Below, one piece after another: positions 52,400-60,442 of a stretch of 64,000 nt of DNA. Source of the DNA: Corynebacterium sp. 122RC1 (lineage in GTDB: Bacteria; Actinomycetota; Actinomycetes; Mycobacteriales; Mycobacteriaceae). A program made the translations under genes and the position numbers. How positions within the stretch are numbered: position 1 is the first letter of the stretch; every line of letters starts with the position of its first letter. The notes below the pieces were generated by a model. The model was not told the origin of the DNA. It made no database searches and saw nothing but the letters and a program-made list of their open reading frames with translations. The DNA is taken from NCBI RefSeq assembly GCF_024580955.1, contig NZ_JANIKD010000006.1:62001-126000 (forward strand). The letters are read 5' to 3'.

Positions 52400-53608
52400 A
52401 TGAGTTCCGCCCAAGACTTCTCACCCACCCCCAAAAACTTTTCCTTTGCCCAGGCTGCAGTGCTCATTGCTGCTCCTGACCGCAGCCGTTCAGACATGTG
52501 CCCAGGCGCGTTAAGCCTGCACCAAGCACAAGACGGTGCGATTGGGCGAGTGCGTTTTCCTGGCGGGCGCATTGCCCCTGAGCAATGGACCAAAATTGCT
52601 CAAATTGCCAATGAACTGGGCAATTCCGTAATCCACCTCACCACCAGGGGCAACCTGCAGTTCCGTGGGGTCCAAGACGTCCCAGCATTCAGCGAGGCCA
52701 TCGCAGCAGCGGACTTTCTGCCCTCCGCGGCACATGACAAGATCCGCAACATCCTGGCCTCCCCGCTCAGCCCCGAGCTTCACAAATACGCAACAGCTCT
52801 GGATCGAGCCCTGCTTGCGCGCCCTGACACCGCCGGTCTCTCCGGGCGAACCTTGTTTGGTTTTGACGCAGGCGATGGCGCCATCGCTGCCCGCCGCCCA
52901 GACTTTGGCGTGGTTATCCAAGACTCCCCCACACATCGTGCCCACTTTGTGCTAGCTGGCAAACCCACGGGGCTTGCAACAGATGCTGACCCCACGTTGC
53001 TCGCCGAACTCCTCAGCGAGGCCGCCGCACAATGGCAGCAGTCCCGCGGCGAACACTGGCGCACTCACGAAGCCCCGGATGTGGTGAAAGCGATCCACGC
53101 ATGGCTCGCTGCCCATCCAGCGGTCGCTGAAAGCCCCGTGCCGGAACTGGGCACCCCACCAGAGCGCCCAATCGGCTGGATGCAGAAGGAAGGTTCTCAC
53201 AGGGTCACGTTGGGCGCTGGCCTACGGTTCGGTTTGATGACCGCCCAGATTGCGCAGGTACTTGGTGCCGTCGGTACGCACACCTCCATCACCCCGTGGG
53301 CCTCGCTGGTGATCCATGATCTGCACGAAGGCGACGCCGAGGCCGTAGTGAAAGTGCTCGCTCCGCTGGGGTTGATTTTCGACGCCAACTCGCCGTGGCT
53401 TAAGGTCACTGCATGCACGGGGCTTCCGGGTTGCCAGAAGTCGCTGAGCTATACCCAACAGGACGCCATTGCGCTGGTGGAAAGCGGAGATGTGCCCGCT
53501 GGACTAGTACACTTTTCTGGGTGCGACCGCCGCTGCGGGCACCCACTGGAACACCACACGGAATACGTTGCTACAGGCGACGGGGAATACGAGGTAGCTA
53601 CCCGATGA
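52400..53608 (+). CDS. cobG: Precorrin-3B synthase (monooxygenase)
   Basis: An O2-dependent [4Fe-4S]/mononuclear-iron enzyme of the nitrite/sulfite reductase superfamily that makes precorrin-3B and so marks the aerobic B12 route. 402 residues: RGNLQFRGV, two ferredoxin-like repeats, and cluster ligands in ACTGLPGCQKSL (Cys-x5-Cys) and SGCDRRCGHP (Cys-x3-Cys). ATG 52400 follows a -10 box by 7 nt; the longer open frame upstream lies in the promoter. Its stop overlaps cobH (ATGA). Confidence 0.94.
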   Translation: MSSAQDFSPTPKNFSFAQAAVLIAAPDRSRSDMCPGALSLHQAQDGAIGRVRFPGGRIAPEQWTKIAQIANELGNSVIHLTTRGNLQFRGVQDVPAFSEAIAAADFLPSAAHDKIRNILASPLSPELHKYATALDRALLARPDTAGLSGRTLFGFDAGDGAIAARRPDFGVVIQDSPTHRAHFVLAGKPTGLATDADPTLLAELLSEAAAQWQQSRGEHWRTHEAPDVVKAIHAWLAAHPAVAESPVPELGTPPERPIGWMQKEGSHRVTLGAGLRFGLMTAQIAQVLGAVGTHTSITPWASLVIHDLHEGDAEAVVKVLAPLGLIFDANSPWLKVTACTGLPGCQKSLSYTQQDAIALVESGDVPAGLVHFSGCDRRCGHPLEHHTEYVATGDGEYEVATR

Positions 53609-54309
53609 CCACTGCATCAGGGACCCCTGCACCAGGAAACACTGCACCGGGCGAACCAATGCGGTTTCACTATGAAACCGACGGCAACGAGATTTACCGT
53701 CGCTCCTTCGCCATGATCCGCGAGGAATCAGACCTCAGTGCGTTTACCCCGGACCAAGCACAGATTGCGGTGCGAATGATCCACGCAGCCGGCCAAACTG
53801 ACCTGGCAAAAGACATCGAGTGCTCCGCCAACCTGGTGCAGGCTGCGCGCGGCGCCCTCCAGGCCGGCAAGCCGATCCTCACGGATGTGAACATGGTTCG
53901 CTCTGGTGTGACCCGCAAGCGCCTTCCGGCACACAATGAGGTGCTGTGTTACCTTGGCGAGCCACAGGTGGCTGAGCTCGCAGCCACGTTGGGCACCACC
54001 CGCACCGCCGCCGCTGTGGAATTGTGGCGTCCGGTGGTGGAGGGTTCCGTGGTGGCAATCGGCAACGCCCCTACTGCCCTGTTCCACCTGCTCAACGTGC
54101 TGCTCGCGGACCCCACCTACCCGCGCCCGGCAGCGATCTTGGGTATCCCTGTTGGTTTCATCGGCGCGGCGGAGTCCAAGGAGGCTCTGGCCAAGGTTGC
54201 CCACGAGGCCGGCACGGAGTTCCTCACGGTGCACGGCCGCCGCGGTGGCTCGGCAATCACCTGCGCCGCTATCAACGCTTTGGCAACTGCCCAGGAGATC
54301 CTCCCATGA
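53605..54309 (+). CDS. cobH: Precorrin-8X methylmutase
   Basis: Moves the C11 methyl to C12, giving hydrogenobyrinic acid. 234 residues: a short Thr/Pro/Ala-rich N-terminus, then EIYRRSFAMIREESDL, FTPDQAQIAVRMIHAAGQTDL (catalytic His), PILTDVNMVRSGV and AILGIPVGFIGAAESKEAL, all family signatures. ATG 53605 overlaps the cobG stop and its own stop overlaps cobIJ, so the three are translationally chained. Confidence 0.96.
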   Translation: MTTASGTPAPGNTAPGEPMRFHYETDGNEIYRRSFAMIREESDLSAFTPDQAQIAVRMIHAAGQTDLAKDIECSANLVQAARGALQAGKPILTDVNMVRSGVTRKRLPAHNEVLCYLGEPQVAELAATLGTTRTAAAVELWRPVVEGSVVAIGNAPTALFHLLNVLLADPTYPRPAAILGIPVGFIGAAESKEALAKVAHEAGTEFLTVHGRRGGSAITCAAINALATAQEILP

Positions 54310-55871
54310 CCATAAGTGTGCGCGGCAAGCTCACCGGCGTAGGTGTAGGCCCTGGAGATCCCGAACTCCTCACGCTGAAGGCGCTGAAAGCCATTGAATC
54401 GGCGGACGTGATCGCGTTTCACGCCCGCCCCCATGGAAGCAGCACGGCGCGCAGCATTGCCGGCCAGTTTTTCCCTGCCGGTGTTGAAGAGGAACTCCTT
54501 GAATACCCCGTGACCACGGGCATCACAGACCACCCCGGCGGGTACGCCGGAGCAATGGCCGATTTCTACGCAGAGGCCGCCGAACGCCTGGGTGCACACC
54601 TGGTAGCCGGTAAACACGTGGTGGTTCTGGCGCTGGGTGACCCCATGCTGTATTCCTCCTACCAGCACCTCCACCGGCTCTTGGCGGAAGATTACCCAGC
54701 CGAGATCATTCCCGGCATCCCCTCAGTCACCGCAGCAGCAAATGTGCTAGGCCTGCCGCTTTCTGAGGATGAGGACCTCCTTTCCATCATCCCCGGCACC
54801 CTCCCCGCCGCTGAGCTGGACCGCGCCCTAGAAACCTGTGACTCCGCCGTGATCATGAAGCTCGGCCGCAATTTCACCAAGGTCAAAGACGCCCTGGAAC
54901 GGGCGGGCCTTGGCGAACGCGCCTATGTGGTGATCCGCGTGGGCATGGAAGGCCAGCAGGCCCTCCCCTTGCGCGAGGCCGACGCCAACGCAATCCCCTA
55001 CTTCGCGGTGGCCGTAGTGCCCTCCCAGCGGCAGGGATACCTGCTGGATCCCAACCACAACACACAGCCAGCAGTCACCGGTGAAGTGGTGGTCCTTGGC
55101 CTGGGCCCCGGCGACGACGCCTGGACCACCCCGGAGGTGAGCCGGGAGCTCCGCCTGGCCACGGATCTGGTTGGGTACACCACCTACATCAACCGCGTGC
55201 CCGAGCGCGCCGGGCAGCGCCGCCACCTTTCGGACAACAAGGTGGAAGCCGAGCGTGCTGCGATGGCGCTGGATATGGCTAAGAAGGGGCGCCGCGTGGC
55301 GGTGGTTTCCTCCGGTGACCCCGGCGTGTTTGCCATGGCTTCCGCGGTGCTCGAGGTGGCCCAGGACCCGGAATGGGCAGACGTTCCCGTGCGCATTGTC
55401 CCAGGTATGACGGCCGCCCAAGCAGTTGCTAGCCGAGTGGGCGCACCGTTAGGACATGACTTCGGCATGGTTTCGCTTTCCAACCGTCTGAAGCCTTTCA
55501 GCGTGGTGGAAAAGCGCCTCCGCGCGCTCGCCGGTGCAGACATGGCCTTTGCGGTCTACAACCCGGCGTCGAAGCAGCGCCGCTGGCAGGTGCAGGCCCT
55601 CAAGGACATCGTGTTGGAATACCAGCCGCCAAGCACGCCGGTAATTGTGGCTCGCGCGGTGGGCTCAGAACAGGAGTCCGTGCAGGTCACCACCCTTGGT
55701 GAGTTGGATCCCGAGGTGGTGGATATGCGCACCATGCTCATCGTGGGTGCGTCCACAACGAAGACGTACAACAGCAGCCAGGGAGCGCGGGTGTATACCT
55801 CCCGCTACTACGCCGAAGGCGACATCGACGCCGAGGCCCGCAAACAGCTCGCCCCGCGTGAAGGCTCCTAG
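54306..55871 (+). CDS. cobIJ: Fused precorrin-2 C20- / precorrin-3B C17-methyltransferase
   Basis: A 521-residue bifunctional enzyme. Residues about 1-245 are CobI (GKLTGVGVGPGDPELLTLKA, LALGDPMLYSSYQHLHRLL, EIIPGIPSVTAAANVLGLPL). Residues about 255-521 are CobJ (VVLGLGPGDDAWTTPEV, VVSSGDPGVFAMASAVLE, RIVPGMTAAQAVASRVGAPL, FAVYNPASKQRRWQVQ). The same fusion is known as CobI/CobIJ in mycobacteria. ATG 54306 overlaps the cobH stop. Its TAG stop lies in a CTAG that also forms the stop of the convergent HTH_42 gene. Confidence 0.95.
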   Translation: MTISVRGKLTGVGVGPGDPELLTLKALKAIESADVIAFHARPHGSSTARSIAGQFFPAGVEEELLEYPVTTGITDHPGGYAGAMADFYAEAAERLGAHLVAGKHVVVLALGDPMLYSSYQHLHRLLAEDYPAEIIPGIPSVTAAANVLGLPLSEDEDLLSIIPGTLPAAELDRALETCDSAVIMKLGRNFTKVKDALERAGLGERAYVVIRVGMEGQQALPLREADANAIPYFAVAVVPSQRQGYLLDPNHNTQPAVTGEVVVLGLGPGDDAWTTPEVSRELRLATDLVGYTTYINRVPERAGQRRHLSDNKVEAERAAMALDMAKKGRRVAVVSSGDPGVFAMASAVLEVAQDPEWADVPVRIVPGMTAAQAVASRVGAPLGHDFGMVSLSNRLKPFSVVEKRLRALAGADMAFAVYNPASKQRRWQVQALKDIVLEYQPPSTPVIVARAVGSEQESVQVTTLGELDPEVVDMRTMLIVGASTTKTYNSSQGARVYTSRYYAEGDIDAEARKQLAPREGS

Positions 55872-56893
55872 CCTGAAGCCTGCTCCGAACGGCCGGTAAT
55901 CATCCCCGAGCGCACGGCGAACTCCCAGGATAGCCCGTTCGCGGTGAGCACTTCATGGGGGCGCGCTTGCTTGTGGAAGATCGCCTGCCGGTCGGTGTAG
56001 GCCATGAGGTATTCGTCAAATGGCGGCAGGTGCCAACGTTTCCGCAGCGCAGCCTGGAGCTGCTTCGGGGTCACTTCCTCCTGCCACGCCGCGGCGTACA
56101 TTTCCGTGCCCTTGTGCTCAAAACTCATCAGCTCGCCGCTGCTCACCAAGGATTGCGCCGCTTTTTGCAGCGCCGTTTTGCCAAGCCCTGACCACCACGC
56201 AAGGTCAGCCACGCTGGCCGGCCCACGCGAACTGAAATAGCGCTGCGCAAGTTCCCGGATCAGCGCTTCCTTTCCCTGATCCTCCAGCTTGCGCCTGTGC
56301 GCCTGCGCTACCCGCTGGTCAGTGCGGATGAAAGAATCATGCCTTCCGATCTTGCTCATCTGCACCAATTCACCCGCCGATCCCAGATGCCGCAACACGC
56401 TGGACGTCACCCCAGCCCCCTGCACGCCCCAGTGCGCGTCGACAATACTGCGCACCTGCTCCCGCGAAATCTGCACCTCCGCGGCGTCGAGCACGGCGCT
56501 GCGAATCTCACGGTAGGTTTGTTCCGGCATGTCCCAGCGCTTAGCGACGCTGCCAAGGTTCAAGGTGGTTGCACGGATCCCGCAGAGTTGCACGATCCAG
56601 AAGTCTTCCTCATGGAGAAAGTGCAGGGTGCCGCGTTGGCTCCAGGTGCGGATGATGCCGAGGGAATCCATGGTGGCATCGAGCTCGCTGCGCACCGTTG
56701 GGGTGTGGCGTACTTTCAGCCCAGAGCGCAGGGCAAGTCCTGTGAGCCCGCCGGCGTAGTTTTGGCCCTGAGTGGCCAGCATGTGCTTGGTGGTTGCGGC
56801 GAGGTCTCCCGTAGGAACGTGCGGTTGCGTACCGCCCAAGCCCTGGGCAATCAACCTGCGAGCGCGAAGTTCGGGAAGTCCCAGTGACTGCAT
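55868..56893 (-). CDS. Winged-helix DNA-binding protein, HTH_42 (AlkZ/YcaQ-like) family
   Basis: A 341-residue protein: ARRLIAQGLGG near the N-terminus, TMDSLGIIRTWSQRGTLHFL (family RGTLH), tandem winged-helix repeats, GPASVADLAWWSGLGKTALQKA and the C-terminal LLPPFDEYLMAY-type core HLPPFDEYLMAYTDR. AlkZ members are DNA glycosylases for crosslinks and alkylated bases; catalytic Gln motifs were not clearly located, so enzymatic activity is uncertain. ATG 56893 is 7 nt after TATACT (leaderless); a longer open frame upstream overlaps the divergent gene. The stop overlaps cobIJ's stop by 4 bp. Confidence 0.8.
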   Translation of the reverse strand: MQSLGLPELRARRLIAQGLGGTQPHVPTGDLAATTKHMLATQGQNYAGGLTGLALRSGLKVRHTPTVRSELDATMDSLGIIRTWSQRGTLHFLHEEDFWIVQLCGIRATTLNLGSVAKRWDMPEQTYREIRSAVLDAAEVQISREQVRSIVDAHWGVQGAGVTSSVLRHLGSAGELVQMSKIGRHDSFIRTDQRVAQAHRRKLEDQGKEALIRELAQRYFSSRGPASVADLAWWSGLGKTALQKAAQSLVSSGELMSFEHKGTEMYAAAWQEEVTPKQLQAALRKRWHLPPFDEYLMAYTDRQAIFHKQARPHEVLTANGLSWEFAVRSGMITGRSEQASG

Positions 56894-56900
56894 GAAGGTC

Positions 56901-56906
56901 AGTATA
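56901..56906 (-). promoter_or_regulatory. -10 box (TATACT) for the leaderless HTH_42 gene
   Basis: TATACT on the minus strand ends 7 nt before ATG 56893. Confidence 0.55.
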
Positions 56907-56946
56907 AGGCCAATGTCTGGCAGCGCCGGCGTGGTGGCGGTTGCCT

Positions 56947-56952
56947 TATGAT
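56947..56952 (+). promoter_or_regulatory. -10 box (TATGAT) for the leaderless membrane acyltransferase-like gene
   Basis: TATGAT ends 7 nt before ATG 56960. In-frame ATGs at 56948 and 56951 overlap the box and are unlikely starts. Confidence 0.5.
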
Positions 56953-56959
56953 GATCACC

Positions 56960-58363
56960 ATGGCACAAACACTCCGTGAACGTATGGGTTCTTCCACCCG
57001 AATCATTGGGCTTGACGTAGCCCGCGCCCTCGCGGTAATCGGCATGATCGCCGCACACCTGGCTCCCAGTACCGGCGCGGTGTACGCGCTCACCAACGGG
57101 TTCCCCTCAGCTATGTTTGCTGTGCTCGCTGGTGTGTCCACCGCCTTGATGATGGCAAAAGGCAACGCCGCTGGCGGCACCGAACTGGCCTTGGCACGCC
57201 ACCGGCTCCTTATCCGCGGCGTAGTAATCCTCCTCCTGGGAATGTTGCTTGCCGCAGTGCAGACGTTCATCGCTGTGGTGCTGAGTTCCATAGCGCTGAT
57301 CATTTTGCTATTGGGCCCCGTTACTCGCTGGCGTACCAGGAACGTGATCGTACTCGGCCTCGCGTTGTGGGTTGGCGGCGCGGCGATCCTAGGTATTTCC
57401 AACGCTTATGACTGGTATCCATCCGGGCTCCTGGGCCCATATCCTCCGTTCGCGTGGCTCACCTACGGCGTGGTGGGGATTCTCCTGTACCGATTCCTCG
57501 TTGCCCCTGCCAGCGCTTCGACGGCGGATGGGAATGCCCGCGGTGTGTGGCGTGAGTCCCTCACTGCCCTTGCGGGGCTTGGAGTGCTTGGCCTCATGTT
57601 GTGGTGGCGAGTTCAGGAGGACTCAGGTGAACTCGGTGAAGGCAGCAAAATGCTGGAGGCTCCCGCGGTACCAGGTGCCTTGACCTTCCCGACGGACACC
57701 TTAGCCGGTGCTCCGGATTTGAGTTGGCGATCGCTTCTTGCCGCCGACGCTAGCGCCCACAGCGGTGGCCTCATTGACGTAGCGAGCGCCTCAGCAGTGA
57801 GCATCGGCGTGATTACGCTGTGCTTGTTGCTCGCCCGAATTCCTTGGGCGCAGATCTTCTTGTTCCCACTGCGATCGGTGGGGCAAATGGCGCTGAGCAG
57901 CTACGTGTTCCACGTGTTGAGCATTGCGGCAATCACGTTCTTGTTAGGCCTGTTCGGTTGGGTGGCCATAGATCCGATTGATGCTTCCATCGCGGAGGCA
58001 GACAAGAGCGTGAGCAGTACCAACGTGGACGAACTTGGCGGCATGCCGTGGGGTGAGTACCAAGACTTGGTAGAGCAATCCGAGGGGTGGGAAAGCCTGT
58101 GGGACGCCGAATCCGAGTATTACCAAGAGCATTCGGCCGGCATATTCAGCGATGAGGACGGAAAGGTGGACGGCACCATGAGCACGCTCGCCGATTGGTT
58201 TGGGTTTGGCGCAACAGTGCTATTTCTTCTGATCGCGTGCCCGGTGTGGATGCTGTTCTTCCCGCGGGGTCCGTTGGAGCAGTTTGTGCGTTGGGTGTCT
58301 TTGAAGGGAACCGGGGTGGGTGAAATCCACAAGGCTTCACACCATACTTCAAACCGTACATAG
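56960..58363 (+). CDS. Polytopic membrane protein, DUF1624/DUF418-like (acyltransferase fold)
   Basis: A 467-residue membrane protein with about ten hydrophobic segments. It starts with RIIGLDVARALAVIGMIAAHL, the signature of heparan-glucosaminide N-acetyltransferase-like (DUF1624) and DUF418 proteins, including an inner-membrane His. SVGQMALSSYVFHVLS near the end is typical of DUF418. An unusual acidic, non-membrane loop of about 75 residues lies between the last helices (residues about 350-425, with EYQDLVEQSEGWESLW). Probable role: transfer of an acyl group to a cell-envelope molecule (inference). Divergent from the HTH_42 gene across 66 bp. Confidence 0.78.
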   Translation: MAQTLRERMGSSTRIIGLDVARALAVIGMIAAHLAPSTGAVYALTNGFPSAMFAVLAGVSTALMMAKGNAAGGTELALARHRLLIRGVVILLLGMLLAAVQTFIAVVLSSIALIILLLGPVTRWRTRNVIVLGLALWVGGAAILGISNAYDWYPSGLLGPYPPFAWLTYGVVGILLYRFLVAPASASTADGNARGVWRESLTALAGLGVLGLMLWWRVQEDSGELGEGSKMLEAPAVPGALTFPTDTLAGAPDLSWRSLLAADASAHSGGLIDVASASAVSIGVITLCLLLARIPWAQIFLFPLRSVGQMALSSYVFHVLSIAAITFLLGLFGWVAIDPIDASIAEADKSVSSTNVDELGGMPWGEYQDLVEQSEGWESLWDAESEYYQEHSAGIFSDEDGKVDGTMSTLADWFGFGATVLFLLIACPVWMLFFPRGPLEQFVRWVSLKGTGVGEIHKASHHTSNRT

Positions 58364-58369
58364 CAAAAC

Positions 58370-58417
58370 GTCTCCCTTTGAGGAGAACCCTGTTCGGGTT
58401 ACTTTCCAAAGGGAAAC
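58370..58417 (+). other. Long two-part hairpin just after the DUF1624/418 gene
   Basis: GTCTCCCTTTG (58370-58380) pairs with CAAAGGGAAAC (58407-58417) at 10 of 11 positions. Inside, AACCC/GGGTT closes a TGTTC loop (58386-58400). It lies 6 bp after the stop codon. No U-run follows. Confidence 0.6.
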
Positions 58418-58468
58418 GCGGGTGAAGGCTTCATTTGCCTATTCTTCAACCAAGATTCTTGGCCCCTC

Positions 58469-58495
58469 ACGCATCCGCTTGTTCGCGGAATGCGT
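58469..58495 (+). other. Hairpin ACGCATCCGC / GCGG-A-ATGCGT
   Basis: A 10-bp stem with one bulged A and a TTGTTC loop, within the large gap. It has no U-run. Confidence 0.5.
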
Positions 58496-58753
58496 TCTGG
58501 GAGGGCTTAACGGTGATCGTGGCTGAGTGGCAGCCAGGAAGAGCCGGCGCCGAAACGAGCTTTTTCATTCAGCTACCTTTCCAATGAGGGACGATGATCA
58601 CCCAACTCCACTATCGGCAGCCTGGGATGGCCAGAGAGTGAGAGGGCAAGGATTTCAAATCCTGCACAAAGATTAGGGAGCATCCAGCACATGGTTCAAA
58701 TGGAGGAAACGCAACCAGCCCCTGGGCTTTCATGAGAATCGGAACAAACCCAC

Positions 58754-58776
58754 AAAAAGAGGAACTCCGCGCCTCT
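58754..58776 (-). terminator. Terminator of the garA-ftsR-DUF151-merR group
   Basis: On the minus strand AGAGG (58776-58772) pairs with CCTCT (58762-58758) around CGCGGAGTT and is followed by TTTT. It lies about 120 bp after the MerR gene stop. A GGGGGTG/TACCCCC hairpin (58782-58805) lies just before it. Confidence 0.55.
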
Positions 58777-58897
58777 CAATAGGGGGTGTACTGAAAACTA
58801 CCCCCGTTTCCAAGCCAACGCACACCCAATTGGGCGAGCAACGCAAAACGAGCCCCACCGAGTTGCAACTCAGAGGGCCCGATTCTTCACCTTAAAA

Positions 58898-59458
58898 CTA
58901 GGAGCTCTTGCGCCTGCGCCTTGCGGCGAGCTCATCCATGGCGATCACCTGCGGACCATCAAGCTCCTCCTCAATCCGCTCGGATGGGAAGGAGGAAATG
59001 GTGCCGGTGAGTTCGCGCATAATGCCCGGCACCGCGATGCCAAACACGCCCTGTCCATCACCCAGGAGGTCAAATACTTCTTCAGCAGAACGGCATTCGT
59101 ACACCGTCTTGCCGTCAGAAACCAAGGTGATCTCCGCGAGGTCGTTCACGCCAAGGTCACGCAGCTTCTCTACGGCGAGGCGAATGTTCTGCAAAGAAAT
59201 GCCAGTGTCCAGAAGGCGTTTGACAATCTTCAGCACCAGGATGTCCTTGAAGGAGTACAAACGCTGGGAGCCGGAACCGTGAGCACCGCGGATGGAAGGC
59301 ACAACGAGCTTAGTGCGTGCCCAGTAATCAAGCTGACGGTAGGTAATGCCTGCAACCTGGCAAGCAATAGGAACGCGGTAGCCCACTTCCTCGTCTGGCC
59401 CCACGTCAAACAGGGTGTCTTGCACACCCATCTCCTCAGGCTTGATCTCCAGAGACAT
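58898..59458 (-). CDS. MerR-family regulator, Rv1830-like
   Basis: A 186-residue protein with an N-terminal winged HTH of MerR type (GYRVPIACQVAGITYRQLDYWARTKLVVPS, quoted here as its core YRQLDYWARTKLV; then QRLYSFKDILVLKIVKRLLDTGISLQNI) and a C-terminal effector-like region (VFDLLGDGQGVFGIAVPGI) with a basic tail. It matches M. tuberculosis Rv1830 in content and position (DUF151 then MerR). 151 bp separate it from the DUF151 gene, so it may have its own promoter. Confidence 0.88.
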   Translation of the reverse strand: MSLEIKPEEMGVQDTLFDVGPDEEVGYRVPIACQVAGITYRQLDYWARTKLVVPSIRGAHGSGSQRLYSFKDILVLKIVKRLLDTGISLQNIRLAVEKLRDLGVNDLAEITLVSDGKTVYECRSAEEVFDLLGDGQGVFGIAVPGIMRELTGTISSFPSERIEEELDGPQVIAMDELAARRRRKSS

Positions 59459-59609
59459 GCCTTGCTCCTCGCGGTACTGTGAAAATCTTCGTTGAAGCGC
59501 TCGCAGTTGATGAAAACCGATGCTTCATATTCTTTAGCAAGGTTAGAACAGGGTCAAGGGTTTCCCTCACGACACGCCCATAACTTAAACCTCAAGTTGA
59601 AGTTTAAAC

Positions 59610-60260
59610 CTAAATTGCACCATTGTCATCTTCAGTCCCATCAGTCTCATCAGTCACATCTGTTTCACCGAAACTGAAGGCGTCATCCTCTACATCCAAT
59701 GAGAGGTCCTCTTCCGAGATCCCGAGCTCCGCCATCAAGGCAGAAAAATCTGCGTCCGCCTGCGCATCGCCTGAAGCAGACGCTGCGCCCGCACTGCCGA
59801 CGTCGGCAGGCTCGTCCTCACGAGGCAGCGGCCCGAGCTGGAGGTAGGTGCGCAGGTCTTCGTCGTTCATGAAGACGCTGGCCTGGTTGAGAACTTCCTC
59901 CTCGGCGAGGATTGGTACGCCAACTTTGAGGGCGAGCAGCGTTGCGTCGGAAGGGCGGGCGTCCATCTCGAAGCCGTCCTCGAACTCCAAGGTGGCAGTG
60001 AACTCGCCGTTGAAGTAGGTAGAGATCACTACTTGGCTCAGTTCGCGGCCAGACATTGCGAGCACTTCGATTAGGAGGTCAATTGCGGTTGGCCTGCGTC
60101 CTTCTTGCTCATTGACGTGCTGGAGGTGCGCCCAGCCTGCATCGTCCTCCACCCAAATTGGCAGCACCCGGCCGCGCGCGGGCCACCAGAACACCAGGCA
60201 GGGAAAATGTTCTGGGCCCAGACCGATCGGGCCTTGGTAACTCAATTCGTGCTGGGCCAT
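59610..60260 (-). CDS. DUF151 (bifunctional nuclease family) protein
   Basis: A 216-residue protein: the DUF151 domain (about 1-140) with VFWWPARGRVLPIWVEDD, LLIEVLAMSGRELSQVVIS, FNGEFTATLEF, DARPSDATLLALKVGVPI and EEEVLNQASVF, followed by an acidic low-complexity tail (EDLSLDVEDD, TDVTDETDGTEDDNG). Plant and bacterial members show nuclease activity; the substrate here is unknown. It is Rv1829-like and lies between ftsR and the second MerR gene. A putative promoter precedes it in the 182-bp ftsR spacer (TATTAAT near 60290). Confidence 0.88.
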   Translation of the reverse strand: MAQHELSYQGPIGLGPEHFPCLVFWWPARGRVLPIWVEDDAGWAHLQHVNEQEGRRPTAIDLLIEVLAMSGRELSQVVISTYFNGEFTATLEFEDGFEMDARPSDATLLALKVGVPILAEEEVLNQASVFMNDEDLRTYLQLGPLPREDEPADVGSAGAASASGDAQADADFSALMAELGISEEDLSLDVEDDAFSFGETDVTDETDGTEDDNGAI

Positions 60261-60442
60261 GTGTTTCCTTCCCTTAAGGATGTCTTGTGGAATTAATAGT
60301 CCCCCACGTTACCCCTGAAACGCTGAAAACCCCGCACCACTACGCAACCGGTGAACGGGCCCCAAAGTCACAGGGGCAAATGGCAGCAAGTGTGCGGGGC
60401 GTTCTCGCAACAACTGCAACAACGCTTTATGAAAGAAATGGA

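Larger units (their letters stand above)
58364..58897. other. 534-bp intergenic region rich in hairpins
   Basis: No protein-coding gene is supported. It holds four separate hairpins (58370-58417, 58469-58495, 58754-58776, 58782-58805), two of them terminator-like, and a tRNA-like segment with AAGGATTTCAAATCCTGC near 58650-58670 that lacks a T-arm and acceptor stem. Base use differs from neighbouring genes. It may contain a small RNA or the remains of one. Confidence 0.45.

Noticed and set aside
58600..58720. tRNA-like segment with D-arm-like GGCC...GGGC and loop TTTCAAA (anticodon TCA, selenocysteine-like)
   Set aside because: The anticodon stem has only four pairs, the GGTTCAAAT downstream lacks a paired T-stem, and no acceptor stem closes. 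Not reported as a tRNA.
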